Notes: generated by a model from the sequence alone, not told the origin. Shown: positions 27,872-36,779, counted from the stretch's first letter. The stretch is 64,000 nt of DNA from Selenomonas sp. oral taxon 920 (GCF_001717585.1 NZ_CP017042.1:2138501-2202500), one strand, 5' to 3'. Program-made: numbers and translations.

Positions 27872-28915
27872 TCAACCTCTTGCCTCAAAGGCTTCGCCGG
27901 ACTGCGCCGTATGGTAATAGCGACGGGCGGCAGTGAGGATCTCGGCAGGGCTCGGCGTGAGTGCACGCGCGGGAGTGCCTTCCGCCTCCGTGCGCTGGAT
28001 GCGGCGCACGCCGTGTTCCTCCTCCTCCGCCGCATCCAGCGCTGTGTTCGGGAGGTTCTTATACTCCTCGGAGTTCGCAAACTCCATCCACTCGCGCTGC
28101 AGCGCACGCAGGAGATAGACCTTCTCGTTGTCGAGCGGCGTGAGCTTTCCAGACTCCTGCGCCTGCCGCAGCATGTCGTCCATCTCCTCGCGCGAGAGTA
28201 CACGGCGGTTGCCGTATTGATCGCGCGTCGAGGGACCGGGCTGGAAGCCCTCCTTCTCCGCATTTCCTTCCGCGTGCCCGCTATGTGCGGCGTCCATATG
28301 CTCCGCTGTATGCGCCCCGCCGCTCTGCGCGGGTACATCACCGGGCGATGCGCTCTGCATCTCGCCCGCCGCCGGTGCGGCATCGCCGCTGTCCGCCGCA
28401 GGAGCATCGAGTGCGTCCCCCATGCCGCCGCCTGCGGTCATAGCAGAGGAGGCTGCCCCCTCAGAGGAACCGCTGCCCATGCCGTGCAGCGAGGGAGTCT
28501 CACCGCCGCCCTTCTGCATCTCCGAGAGCACCGAGATGTTTGCCTGCGCGACTGCACGCTGCGCCTCCTCCTTCGTCTTGGCACGCTTCAGCGCACGTGC
28601 CAGCATCTCGCGCCGTTCCTCGATCCGCACCACCTTCTCATAGAGATCGGGGTTGTTCTCTTTCAGATACCTCATATCGACGGCAGAGAGCTTCTGCCCC
28701 TGCCGCAGCTTCTGACGAATCTGCATCTCGCGGTTTGCGTCGGATTTTTCCCGCGTCTGCTGCAGTTCGCTTGACTTTACCTTGCCCGGCTGCACAGGCG
28801 CTCCCATTGCCTCCGCGAGACTCTTGCCTGTCTTTATGCGATACTTCATCTCACGCCTGAGATTCTTCAGCTGCGCATACTCTCCGATCCTTCCGATTCC
28901 CTCGAAAATCGCCAT
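27872..28915 (-). CDS. Unrecognised 347-residue protein with a low-complexity centre
   Basis: Start ATG 28915, 7 nt after GGAGG. The N-terminal 150 residues are basic and strongly helical (long coiled coil). A central Gly/Ala/Ser/His-rich low-complexity block spans about residues 150-245. A conserved-looking acidic helical domain (LSREEMDDMLRQAQES, PLDNEKVYLLRALQREWMEF) follows. No signal peptide or membrane helix. A probable promoter TTGAAG-18-TACAAT lies in the 85 nt after the upstream RNA terminator. It lies 22 nt upstream of the gamma-CA gene in the same direction. Family not recognised. Confidence 0.75.
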   Translation of the reverse strand: MAIFEGIGRIGEYAQLKNLRREMKYRIKTGKSLAEAMGAPVQPGKVKSSELQQTREKSDANREMQIRQKLRQGQKLSAVDMRYLKENNPDLYEKVVRIEERREMLARALKRAKTKEEAQRAVAQANISVLSEMQKGGGETPSLHGMGSGSSEGAASSAMTAGGGMGDALDAPAADSGDAAPAAGEMQSASPGDVPAQSGGAHTAEHMDAAHSGHAEGNAEKEGFQPGPSTRDQYGNRRVLSREEMDDMLRQAQESGKLTPLDNEKVYLLRALQREWMEFANSEEYKNLPNTALDAAEEEEHGVRRIQRTEAEGTPARALTPSPAEILTAARRYYHTAQSGEAFEARG

Positions 28916-29001
28916 GTCATTACCTCCGTGTAATGCAAATCCATACCATATTATTGTAATCGTCAAATCTTCCCGTCTTCAAAAGTATTCTACCGCATTT
29001 T

Positions 29002-29259
29002 GGACAAAAAGAAAAGCTGGTGAATGCACCAGCTTCGATTTCCTGCCGTCATTTGGTCGTCTATGCACAATATATATCAAAGATTCCGTCGTGCAGACAC
29101 TAATCACCCCGCCAAGTCCCGAGGTGCTCCCTCACCAAGGCCGGCTAATCGTTCCAAAAGTGCGTGCACCGCCCCCGTCGTCCACAGCGAACGCCCGGTG
29201 CATCGTGCAGGCAGGAAATTTATGGATGTAAATTTATCATATTCCCTGCCTCATTGCAA
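29002..29259 (-). ncRNA. Structured noncoding RNA with 6S-like architecture, with its promoter
   Basis: Minus-strand promoter TTGCAA (29259-29254), 17 nt, TAAATT (29236-29231), start near 29224. The RNA of about 190 nt is closed by a perfect terminal stem (29219-29210 with 29047-29038) and then ends in a terminator hairpin AAGCTGGTG/CACCAGCTT plus T-run (29035-29002). Internal pairings include GCACCG/CGGTGC and an apical CCTTGGTGAGGGAGCACC. Closed ends, length and the apical TTGGTGAG recall 6S RNA, but the central bubble was not proven. No open reading frame fits. The rest of 28916-29416 holds only promoters. Confidence 0.5.
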
Positions 29260-29308
29260 TAGCCTGTGTCTGGTTTAGAAAAAATTTTTCTCATTCTAAA
29301 AAAAGGGA

Positions 29309-29337
29309 TTGACAAGTTGTCCCATCAAGCGCAAAAT
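29309..29337 (+). promoter_or_regulatory. Probable promoter of the chemoreceptor gene
   Basis: TTGACA (29309-29314), 17 nt, CAAAAT (29332-29337). A TATAAT further downstream near 29350 has no good -35 partner. No sigma-28 motif was seen. Confidence 0.45.
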
Positions 29338-29416
29338 ATTTACGCACATATATAATGTCACAGTGCGTGAGAACACGCAGGAATGTGACCGAGGGAAGGA
29401 AACGAGGAGGATTTTT

Positions 29417-31111
29417 ATGGGACAGCGAATGCCCATCGGGCTGCAGCTCACAGGGCTGGTCGGCAGCGTCATCGCACTGATGATCGTGCTGCTTGCCGTC
29501 GTGCTCTATGAGTTCAAGACATCGAGTGCAGACTATCAGCATCTGCTCTCCGTCACGGTCAAGAACAGCATCACACTGCTCGAGGCGGAGGATGACTTCC
29601 ATCAGGGGCTGAGCGAGCTGCGCGGCTACATCATCACGCGCGATCCGAGCCGTGCGGCGGATACGGAGAACGCACTCAAGAAGGCGGACACGAATCTCAG
29701 CACGTTTGCCGACCATGCGGTCAATGCCGATGCGAAGGCACGCGGCGAGGAACTGCGCAAGGCGGTACACGACTATACAGGGAAGACGAAGGATATCATC
29801 GATCTTTACCAGCGCAACGACATGGAGGCGGCGACGGCAGCAGCCACGGAACTCCGCAAAAAGACGGACGAGATCGACGCCCTCTTTAACAAAGCGGCAG
29901 AGATCCAGACCACCGTACAGGAGCAGCAGCTTGAGAAGCTGAACAGCAACGTCGATCACATCTTTATCATCGTGCTCGTCATCAGCATTGTCGGCATCAT
30001 CGGCATCGGTGTCGCCGCCACATGGTATGCACGAAAACTTGCAGGCCGCCTCGTCAAGCTGCGCGGCGAAGTCGGAAAGCTCGGCAAGCTCGACCTCTCC
30101 TTCCAGGGCTCGCGTGCTACGTGGAACGACGAGATCGGCGATATGGCAAACGAGCTGCTCGAGATGAAGGATGCGCTTCACCACATCGTCCGCTCCATCC
30201 AGACGGAAGCGGACAATCTCTCCAAGTCAAGCAACGACCTCTCGAACTCCGTCCAGTCACAGATGCAGGTCTCCGAGAGCATCGCCCATACGATCACGGA
30301 TGTCGCCTCCGATGCGGTACACAACAACACCAGCATCGGCGAGATCACATCTGCCATCGAGCAGGTCAGTGCACGCACTGAGGAGATGAGTGCAAGCGGC
30401 GTCCATGCAAACCAGACAGCAAGCGACGCCGTGGACGACGCGAACCAGGGCATGAAGTATATTCACCAACTTGTCCAGCAGAATGATACCGTCGGCGACG
30501 CCATGACGGAGATCTCGCAGGTCTCGGAGAAGCTCGTCACGGGATCCGATGCCATCAAGAACGTCGTCACAACCATTCGCGAAATCGCAGGTCAGACGAA
30601 TCTCCTCGCGCTCAACGCCGCCATCGAGGCAGCGCGCGCAGGTGAGGCGGGGCGCGGCTTTGCCGTCGTCGCCGAGGAGGTCAGGAAGCTCGCCGAGCAG
30701 AGTTCTGCTGCGACGAACGAGATCGAACAGACCATCACCCATATGATCGAGAGCATCCAGGTCGCTGCAGGCGCCATCGAGAGCGCCGAGGAGAAAGTTG
30801 CGGCGAGCAAGGAGGTCACAGTGGAGACGGAGAAGAGCTTCGACTCCATCCAGAAGCGTCTCGACGAAGTCCAAAACAGCATCGCACACATCAGTCAGGC
30901 AGTCGACCACACTGCGAACGATATGCAGGATGTCGTCGGCAACGTCCAGAGCATCAGCTCTGTCGCCGAGAAGACCGGGGCAAACGCCGAGACCGTCGCT
31001 GCCGCCTCCGAGGAGCAGAGCGCAAGCCTGCACGACGTGAGCGACAATGCCGAGTCCCTCGCACAGACCGCCGCGAAGCTCAACGACATCACGTCGAAGT
31101 TTAAGCTGTAA
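29417..31111 (+). CDS. Methyl-accepting chemotaxis protein
   Basis: 564 residues from ATG 29417 behind GAGGAGG. TM1 (about 9-31), a periplasmic four-helix-bundle sensor (about 32-187), TM2 (about 188-209), HAMP, then a long cytoplasmic signalling coil. The hairpin tip [21 protein letters not shown] and [13 protein letters not shown], which contact CheA/CheW, is intact. No CheR-binding NWETF-type tail. The ligand is unknown. Solitary gene. Confidence 0.96.
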   Translation: MGQRMPIGLQLTGLVGSVIALMIVLLAVVLYEFKTSSADYQHLLSVTVKNSITLLEAEDDFHQGLSELRGYIITRDPSRAADTENALKKADTNLSTFADHAVNADAKARGEELRKAVHDYTGKTKDIIDLYQRNDMEAATAAATELRKKTDEIDALFNKAAEIQTTVQEQQLEKLNSNVDHIFIIVLVISIVGIIGIGVAATWYARKLAGRLVKLRGEVGKLGKLDLSFQGSRATWNDEIGDMANELLEMKDALHHIVRSIQTEADNLSKSSNDLSNSVQSQMQVSESIAHTITDVASDAVHNNTSIGEITSAIEQVSARTEEMSASGVHANQTASDAVDDANQGMKYIHQLVQQNDTVGDAMTEISQVSEKLVTGSDAIKNVVTTIREIAGQTNLLALNAAIEAARAGEAGRGFAVVAEEVRKLAEQSSAATNEIEQTITHMIESIQVAAGAIESAEEKVAASKEVTVETEKSFDSIQKRLDEVQNSIAHISQAVDHTANDMQDVVGNVQSISSVAEKTGANAETVAAASEEQSASLHDVSDNAESLAQTAAKLNDITSKFKL

Positions 31112-31124
31112 GCTATCCTTCAAA

Positions 31125-31154
31125 GAACCCCGAAGTGGTCGCTTCGGGGTTTTT
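31125..31154 (+). terminator. Terminator after the chemoreceptor gene
   Basis: AACCCCGAAG, 6-nt loop, CTTCGGGGTT, then TTT. Confidence 0.93.
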
Positions 31155-31180
31155 GCTTGCAAAAATAAAAATACTACCTA

Positions 31181-31209
31181 TTGACAATCTCTTCCTCCCC
31201 TATTATAAT
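31181..31209 (+). promoter_or_regulatory. Consensus promoter of the metal-ATPase operon
   Basis: TTGACA (31181-31186), exactly 17 nt, TATAAT (31204-31209): a perfect sigma-A consensus. A metal-responsive repressor would be expected, as such a promoter is otherwise strongly constitutive, but none is encoded nearby. Confidence 0.85.
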
Positions 31210-31261
31210 CAAACACATGAATAGTTGCTCATATGTTATTTGAATAAAGGAGCGGATTTCC

Positions 31262-31480
31262 ATGAAAAAGGCATTCAAGTTTCGTGACATCGACTGCGCC
31301 CAGTGCGCTCAGAAGATTGAGGATGCTGCGGCAAAGATCGAGGGCGTGAACAAGGTTCGCATCAACTTCCTCAGCGAGCGCATGACGCTCGACGCAGACG
31401 ACGCACGCTTTGACGAGATCATTGCAGAGATCAAGAAGGTTGCCAAGACCATCGAGCCGGACGCAGTGCTCGAGGCGTAA
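31262..31480 (+). CDS. Free-standing heavy-metal-associated (HMA) domain protein
   Basis: 72 residues. A single ferredoxin-like HMA domain with the metal-binding C12xxC15 pair in DIDCAQCAQKIEDAA and the usual VNKVRINFLSERM strand. It starts the operon and is followed after 15 nt by the P-type ATPase, which lacks its own N-terminal HMA domain. It probably delivers metal to, or substitutes for, the missing N-terminal domain of the pump. Confidence 0.9.
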   Translation: MKKAFKFRDIDCAQCAQKIEDAAAKIEGVNKVRINFLSERMTLDADDARFDEIIAEIKKVAKTIEPDAVLEA

Positions 31481-31495
31481 CGCGAGGGAATCCTC

Positions 31496-33355
31496 ATGAC
31501 GAAGAAACAGAAGCGCATGCTCATGCGCATCGGAGGAGCGGCAGCACTCTTCATATCGGGAATGGTCCTCGAAGACATTACCGTCGGTGTCGTACTCCTC
31601 CTCGCAGCCTACGCTCTCATCAGCTGGGACATCCTCTGGCGTGCGGCGGCAAATATTCGCCAGAGACGCGTCTTTGACGAGAACTTCCTCATAGCAGTCG
31701 CCACCCTCGGTGCGATCGCCCTCGGCGACTACTCCGAGGGCGTTGCCGTCATGCTGCTTTACCAGATCGGCGAGGGGTTCCAGGGCTATGCCGTTCAGCG
31801 TTCGCGCCGCTCCATCTCCTCCCTCATGGACATTCGTCCCGACACGGCGTGTGTTCTGCGCGACGGTGCGGAGGAGGAGGTATTCCCCGACGAGGTCGAG
31901 GTCGGCGAGACGATCATCGTCCGCCCGGGCGAGCGTGTCCCGCTTGACGGCATCATCACGAAGGGAGAGGGACACCTCGACACCTCCGCTCTGACAGGCG
32001 AATCCATGCCGCGTGTGGTGCGTGCAAACGACGAGATCATCAGCGGCTGCATCAACCAGTCGGGTGTCCTTGAGGTGCGCGTCACAACCCCGTACGAGGA
32101 ATCGACCGTCGAGCGCATCCTGTCGCTCGTGGAGGAGGCGACGGACAAGAAGGCGACTACCGAGGCATTCATCACGCGCTTTGCCCGCTGGTACACCCCC
32201 GCCGTCGTCATCGGTGCGGTACTCCTCGCACTGGTCCCGCCGCTCGTCACGGGCGATCCGTTTGGCATGTGGATCTACCGTGCACTCACCTTCCTCGTCA
32301 TCTCCTGCCCGTGCGCTCTCGTCATCTCCGTGCCGCTCTCCTTCTTTGCAGGGATTGGCGGCGCGAGCCGTGTCGGCATCCTTATCAAGGGCGGCAACTA
32401 CCTGGAGGCACTGGCAAAGGCGGACACCGTTGTATTTGACAAGACCGGTACGCTCACGAAGGGCAGCTTCCACGTCGCGAGCGTCATTCCCGCCGAGGGG
32501 TTCGCTGAGGAGGACGTGCTCTTCTACGCGGCAAACGCCGAACGCTACTCCACCCATCCCATCGGGCGCTCCATCCTGCGCGCCTTCACGGGCGGTGGCG
32601 GTACGACCGAGGATACGGACGTGCATGCGATGGAGGAAAACGCAGGACGCGGCATCTCCGCGCACATCAATGGACATTTCATCCTGTTTGGCACGCATGA
32701 CTTCCTCACAGCAAAGAAAACGATAAACATCCCACCTGTCCCGCACACGGGTGCGGTCTATCTCTCCATTGACGGGTGCTTCGCAGGAGTGGTGCATGTC
32801 GCGGACGAGATCAAGGAGGACGCGGCGGAGGCAGTCCGTGCCCTAAAGGAGCGCGGCATCCGCGAGACGGTCATGCTCACGGGCGACTCGCGCCCAATCG
32901 GCATGAGCGTTGGAAAGAGCCTCGGCATTGATACCATCCATGCCGAGCTTCTCCCGCAGGACAAGGTCGCACAGGTCGAGACACGTATTGCTGCACAGCA
33001 GAATGGCAAGACCCTCGCCTACGTCGGCGACGGCATCAACGACGCGCCTGTTCTCGCACGCGCCGATGTCGGCATCGCCATGGGCGCACTTGGCTCGGAT
33101 GCGGCAATCGAGGCAGCGGATGTCGTTCTCATGACCGACGAGCCGCGAAAGATCGCGACGGCCATTGACATCGCACGCAAGACCATGCGCATCGCGTGGC
33201 AGAACATCATCTTTGCCATCGGCATCAAGGGCATCGTCCTCGTCCTCGGCGCACTTGGCTACGCAGGACTCTGGGCGGCGATCTTCGCCGATGTCGGTGT
33301 CACCGTGCTCGCCATCCTCAACGCCATGCGCGCACTGCATGTAAAGGAATATTGA
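31496..33355 (+). CDS. P1B-type metal-exporting ATPase (Zn/Cd/Pb group)
   Basis: 619 residues. Actuator loop LTGESMP, transmembrane metal site C271-P272-C273 in SCPCALVISVPLSF, phosphorylation site D315 (DKTGTLTKG), the HP locus STHPIGRS, and GDGINDAPVLARADVGIAMG. The CPC with a ...ALVISVPLSFF context is typical of ZntA/CadA pumps rather than copper pumps. It exports divalent soft metals across the inner membrane. The N-terminus starts directly at the first helices; the HMA domain is encoded separately upstream. Confidence 0.93.
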   Translation: MTKKQKRMLMRIGGAAALFISGMVLEDITVGVVLLLAAYALISWDILWRAAANIRQRRVFDENFLIAVATLGAIALGDYSEGVAVMLLYQIGEGFQGYAVQRSRRSISSLMDIRPDTACVLRDGAEEEVFPDEVEVGETIIVRPGERVPLDGIITKGEGHLDTSALTGESMPRVVRANDEIISGCINQSGVLEVRVTTPYEESTVERILSLVEEATDKKATTEAFITRFARWYTPAVVIGAVLLALVPPLVTGDPFGMWIYRALTFLVISCPCALVISVPLSFFAGIGGASRVGILIKGGNYLEALAKADTVVFDKTGTLTKGSFHVASVIPAEGFAEEDVLFYAANAERYSTHPIGRSILRAFTGGGGTTEDTDVHAMEENAGRGISAHINGHFILFGTHDFLTAKKTINIPPVPHTGAVYLSIDGCFAGVVHVADEIKEDAAEAVRALKERGIRETVMLTGDSRPIGMSVGKSLGIDTIHAELLPQDKVAQVETRIAAQQNGKTLAYVGDGINDAPVLARADVGIAMGALGSDAAIEAADVVLMTDEPRKIATAIDIARKTMRIAWQNIIFAIGIKGIVLVLGALGYAGLWAAIFADVGVTVLAILNAMRALHVKEY

Positions 33356-33362
33356 CGCACAC

Positions 33363-33393
33363 AAAAGCCCCCGACCGACATCGGGGGCTTTCG
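33363..33393. terminator. Bidirectional terminator between the metal ATPase and nirJ2
   Basis: AAAGCCCCCG, 8-nt loop, CGGGGGCTTT. The stop codons of the convergent genes are on either side (33355 and 33403). Confidence 0.93.
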
Positions 33394-33402
33394 TCTATTC
33401 TG

Positions 33403-34578
33403 TTATGCCTCGCCGCGTCGTCCGTGGTACAGACACCACGGCTCCTCCGCCATGAAGTCGCCGCCATGGTAGTACGCCGCACGCGCACGGCAGCCGCCGC
33501 AGGACTTCTTGTAGCTGCACGAGCCGCACCCACCGCCGTAGTCGAGTGTGCGCAGCTCCTGGAACACCTCATTCTTCGCCCAGATCTCATCAAACGGCGT
33601 CTCGCGCACATCCCCCAGCTCACGGTTGAGGTACGCACACGGCTGCACCTTGCCGCGCGGACTGATGATGCAGTACGTCAGCCCCGCCAGACACCCGCGC
33701 GTAAAGCGCGTATCCACGCCGAGCTGATCGGCGATGCGCAGGAACTGCGGCGCACAGGTCGGCTTCAGCTCGATGTCCACCGTCTCCTGCTTCCTCATAA
33801 TGCGCGAGAGCACATCCTCATACGCCTCCGCGCGCAGCGACTCCTCCTCGATCGTCTCCGCGCGTCCCGTCGGCACGAGGAAGAAGAAATGATGCGCCTT
33901 CGCGCCGATCTCCACAGCGAAGTCCGTCATCGCCTCAAGCTCGTGCGCGTTCCAATCCATCACCGTCGTATGGATCTGGAACGGCAGCCCCGCCTCACGG
34001 CAGTTCATCATGCCGCGCACCGCGCCGTCCCAGCCGCCGGGGAACGAGCGGAACGTATCATGCTTCGTCTTATCCATCGAGTCGAGCGAGATGCCCATCC
34101 CGCATGCGCCCGCTTCCTTCAGTGCCTTTGCCATCGGCAGGTCGATCAGCGTCCCGTTCGTGCCGAACACGGGGATCAGCCCGAGCCCGCGCGCGTAGGA
34201 AACAAGCTCGAGGATATCGGGGCGCGTCAGCGGCTCGCCGCCCGAGAAAATCATGATGCGGAAGCCCGCCTTCGCGATCTCGCGCAGGAGCTTCTTGCCC
34301 TCCTCCGTCGAGAGTTCCTCATCCGCGCGGCAGCCCGCGTCGCGGTAGCAGTGGGCACAGTACATATTGCATGCGTTCGTCGTGTTCCACGAGATGATCT
34401 TCACCCCGCCGCCCGCAACGCCCTGCGGATGGCTCTTCGGCATGCCGTGCGGATGTCCGCCTGGATGCCCGCCCATATGCGCGTGGGGATGCCCTGCACC
34501 CGCAGTGTGTCCCGCCACGTGCGGATGCGCCCCCATCGGGCCCTGTGCGCCGTGCGCCGCCTCCATCGCCGCGCTCAC
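33403..34578 (-). CDS. nirJ2: Radical SAM protein NirJ2-type (AhbD-like) with a His-rich N-terminus
   Basis: 391 residues from a GTG at 34578 that overlaps the nirJ1 stop (GTGA). The radical SAM cluster is C70xxxC74xxC77 (NACNMYCAHC), then FSGGEPLTRPDI. The C-terminal SPASM-like region has CLAGLTYC and CGSCSYKKSCGGC, ligating further Fe-S clusters. NirJ2/AhbD-like enzymes act in the siroheme route to heme or heme d1, oxidatively decarboxylating propionate side chains. Residues 9-50 contain 11 histidines (HPH, HPHAH, GGHPGGHPH), not usual for the family, possibly a metal store. Confidence 0.85.
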   Translation of the reverse strand: MSAAMEAAHGAQGPMGAHPHVAGHTAGAGHPHAHMGGHPGGHPHGMPKSHPQGVAGGGVKIISWNTTNACNMYCAHCYRDAGCRADEELSTEEGKKLLREIAKAGFRIMIFSGGEPLTRPDILELVSYARGLGLIPVFGTNGTLIDLPMAKALKEAGACGMGISLDSMDKTKHDTFRSFPGGWDGAVRGMMNCREAGLPFQIHTTVMDWNAHELEAMTDFAVEIGAKAHHFFFLVPTGRAETIEEESLRAEAYEDVLSRIMRKQETVDIELKPTCAPQFLRIADQLGVDTRFTRGCLAGLTYCIISPRGKVQPCAYLNRELGDVRETPFDEIWAKNEVFQELRTLDYGGGCGSCSYKKSCGGCRARAAYYHGGDFMAEEPWCLYHGRRGEA

Positions 34579-35765
34579 AGTGCCGCCCCCCGCACACCGA
34601 TCTCCTCGTCCGTCAGATAGCAGGATGGATCGGACTCCCAGAAGTCCCCCGTCCGCGCCTCGGCACGCGTGCGGAAATTCCCGTTGCACCAGCTGAGGTA
34701 CTGACATTTCGCGCAGCGTCCCTTGAGCAGCGGCTTCCTGTCCTTCAGCCCCGCGAGGATCGGATGCGTCATATCCTGCCAGATATCGCCGAACTTCCGT
34801 TCACGCACATTGCCGAACGTATGGTGCTGTGTGAACTGATCGGGATGCACATAGCCGAGGTGATCGACCTCGCCGAACGCGATGCCCGAGCGGTTGCCGC
34901 CGTTCGCGCCGATCAGCTTCTTGATCTGCTCCGCCCCTGCATCGTTTCCCTCCGCGAGCGCCTTCAGATACATATAGACCCCGTCGCAGTGGTTGTCCAC
35001 CGTCAGAATCTCCTTTTTCAGGCCGCGTGCCTCGAAGTCCTTCGTCCGTGCGATGATCGTATCCATCGCGCGGCGCGACTCCTCCGCCGTCACATCCTCA
35101 TCCATCATCTGTCCGCCGCGCCCCGAATAGACGAGGTGGTAGAAGCAGACACGGTTGATGCCCTTCTCCTCGATAAAGTCAAAGATCTTATCGAGCTCCA
35201 TGATATTGTGGTGGTTGATCGTAAAGCGCAGCCCCACGCGCTGCCCCACGGCGACGCAGTTCTCGATCCCCTCCATCGCACGCTGATACGCGCCCTCGAC
35301 CCCACGGAACATATCGTTCACGTCCGCAAGCCCGTCGAGCGAGATGCCGACGTAGCCAACACCGAGATCCTTGATCCGCTGTGCCACCTCACGCGTGATG
35401 AGCGTCCCGTTCGTCGAGAGTGTCGGGCGCACGCCTTTGTCCCGCGCATACTCCGCCAGCTCAAAGAAATCGGGGCGGATCAGCGGCTCACCGCCCGAGA
35501 AGAGAAGCACGGGCACGCGGAACTCCGCCAGTCCGTCGATAAAGCGCTTTGCCTCCTCTGTCGTCAGCTCGCCCTCGTACTTCTGCCCGTCCGAGGACAT
35601 ATAGCAGTGGCGGCAGCGGAGGTTGCACGTACGCGTCGAGTTCCAGACCACCACAGGCCCCATCCCCTCCGCAGCACCGCTCTTCATGCGGTGTGCGTTA
35701 TGCCCGTAGCGCAGCGCGTCGCCGTAGTATTCATCCATAAAAAGAAGCTTCGTCACACTGATCAT
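34575..35765 (-). CDS. nirJ1: Radical SAM protein NirJ1-type (AhbC-like)
   Basis: 396 residues, ATG 35765 behind AGGAGA. Radical SAM cluster C47xxxC51xxC54 (RTCNLRCRHC), FSGGEPLIRPDF, and a C-terminal Fe-S segment GRCAKCQYLSWCNGN. The AhbC/NirJ1 family removes acetate side chains from 12,18-didecarboxysiroheme on the way to Fe-coproporphyrin III. Together with nirJ2 and hemW (47 kb) it points to anaerobic heme metabolism. The NirJ1/NirJ2 order is as in other anaerobic Firmicutes. It is 31 nt downstream of a TetR regulator gene, probably one operon. Confidence 0.88.
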   Translation of the reverse strand: MISVTKLLFMDEYYGDALRYGHNAHRMKSGAAEGMGPVVVWNSTRTCNLRCRHCYMSSDGQKYEGELTTEEAKRFIDGLAEFRVPVLLFSGGEPLIRPDFFELAEYARDKGVRPTLSTNGTLITREVAQRIKDLGVGYVGISLDGLADVNDMFRGVEGAYQRAMEGIENCVAVGQRVGLRFTINHHNIMELDKIFDFIEEKGINRVCFYHLVYSGRGGQMMDEDVTAEESRRAMDTIIARTKDFEARGLKKEILTVDNHCDGVYMYLKALAEGNDAGAEQIKKLIGANGGNRSGIAFGEVDHLGYVHPDQFTQHHTFGNVRERKFGDIWQDMTHPILAGLKDRKPLLKGRCAKCQYLSWCNGNFRTRAEARTGDFWESDPSCYLTDEEIGVRGAAL

Positions 35766-35796
35766 AAGGGTCTCCTAAATACACAAAAATCCCAAA

Positions 35797-36435
35797 TCAA
35801 TCGCAGGGGGGCTGCTCATTCCGCTTGCGAATCCCATCGAGAAGCAAACGCGTCTTGAGCGCAATGTTCTCCTGAAACGTCAGATCCAGCTGACTGAACG
35901 CCGCTGCCTGATAGAGCGAGTGGAACATCTCCGCGATCAGATCGACCGGCACATCACTGCGGATCTCCCCCGCTGCCTGCCCCTCACGAATGATCTCTGT
36001 GAACACCTGCTTGATCTGCGGTGCCATACGGCTGCCCGATGGATTTTCCCCAGATGCGTGCGGGGGTATGCCCTCAGCAGCATGTGGTGCACCATGATGC
36101 GACGCCGAGAGAAAGAGCGGCATGACGTAGCGGTTCTCATCGAGGAACTTCGCCGTCACACGCGCCCCCACCTCAAGAAGTTCGAGCGACGTGCGCTCCG
36201 CTGCACGTGCCTCAGCGAGAGCCATGCGGATCGTCTCACCAAGACGCCCGAGCAGGGAGAACAGCAGATCCTCTTTCGAACTGAAATAATTGTAAAAAGT
36301 CCCAATGCCGAGATCTGCGGTGCCCATGATATCCGCAACCGAGGTCTCCTTGTAGCCCTTCTTCGAGAATTCGCTGATCGCAGCTTCGAGAATCGTGCGT
36401 CGCGACTGCAGCTTCTTGCGCTCCCGACGTCCCAT
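35797..36435 (-). CDS. TetR/AcrR-family transcriptional regulator
   Basis: 212 residues from ATG 36435, behind GGAGGAG. The N-terminal helix-turn-helix reads RRTILEAAISEFSKKGYKETSVADIM and GIGTFYNYFSSKEDLL, classical TetR. The ligand domain contains an unusual His-rich loop (SASHHGAPHAAEGIPPHAS). It precedes nirJ1-nirJ2 in the same direction, with palindromic operators in front, so it probably controls itself and the heme genes. The His-rich loop and neighbouring metal pump hint at a metal or heme ligand, which is only inference. Confidence 0.9.
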   Translation of the reverse strand: MGRRERKKLQSRRTILEAAISEFSKKGYKETSVADIMGTADLGIGTFYNYFSSKEDLLFSLLGRLGETIRMALAEARAAERTSLELLEVGARVTAKFLDENRYVMPLFLSASHHGAPHAAEGIPPHASGENPSGSRMAPQIKQVFTEIIREGQAAGEIRSDVPVDLIAEMFHSLYQAAAFSQLDLTFQENIALKTRLLLDGIRKRNEQPPCD

Positions 36436-36483
36436 TTTCTCCTCCAAAAGAACTTCACCCTTTCTTTCGTCCTGTGGAACTAT

Positions 36484-36564
36484 ATTATAGCGAAAAATTT
36501 CATATTTGAAAAGCAAAATATGAATCTCGTTCATATTTTCATTCTCAATGCGTTTATTGAGAAT
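36484..36564 (-). promoter_or_regulatory. tetR promoter with two palindromic operator candidates
   Basis: Minus-strand TATAAT at 36489-36484 with a weak TTTTCA 17 nt upstream. Upstream lie two perfect palindromes: 10-bp arms AAAATATGAA/TTCATATTTT (36515-36539) and 9-bp arms ATTCTCAAT/ATTGAGAAT (36541-36564). The first is likely the autoregulatory site; the second resembles Fur-type half-sites. Confidence 0.65.
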
Positions 36565-36609
36565 AACAAAAAAGACGTCGGCATATGCCAACGTCCTGCA
36601 TTCGATGTA

Positions 36610-36687
36610 TGGTGACCCAGGAGGGACTCGAACCCCCGACCCTTTGATTCGTAGTCAAATACTCTAATCCAACTGAGCTACTGAGTC
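36610..36687 (-). tRNA. tRNA-Arg (ACG)
   Basis: Complete cloverleaf: acceptor GACTCAG/CTGGGTC, D-stem GCTC, anticodon stem TTTGA/TCAAA with loop CTACGAA (anticodon ACG), T-stem GGGGG/CCCTC with loop TTCGAGT. Discriminator A and CCA are encoded. A minus-strand promoter TTGACA (36736-36731), 17 nt, TATTAT (36713-36708) drives it. Confidence 0.95.
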
Positions 36688-36707
36688 ACGTGTCTCGCGA
36701 CTTGATT

Positions 36708-36736
36708 ATAATAGCAGATATGGGGAGGGCTGTCAA
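36708..36736 (-). promoter_or_regulatory. tRNA-Arg promoter
   Basis: TTGACA, 17-nt spacer, TATTAT on the minus strand, ending about 20 nt before the tRNA. Confidence 0.75.
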
Positions 36737-36779
36737 GGAGTTTTTTAGAAGTACCCCTGTCCTCCAGCGGAGCAGGCCA

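Noticed and set aside
29002-29259. tmRNA, RNase P RNA or SRP RNA at this locus
   Set aside because: No tmRNA tRNA-like ends or tag frame, no RNase P GAGGAAAGTCC core and no SRP GGTCAGGTCCGGAAGG loop.
29291-30184. 297-residue frame on the minus strand opposite the chemoreceptor
   Set aside because: Shadow of the MCP gene, without motif or ribosome site.
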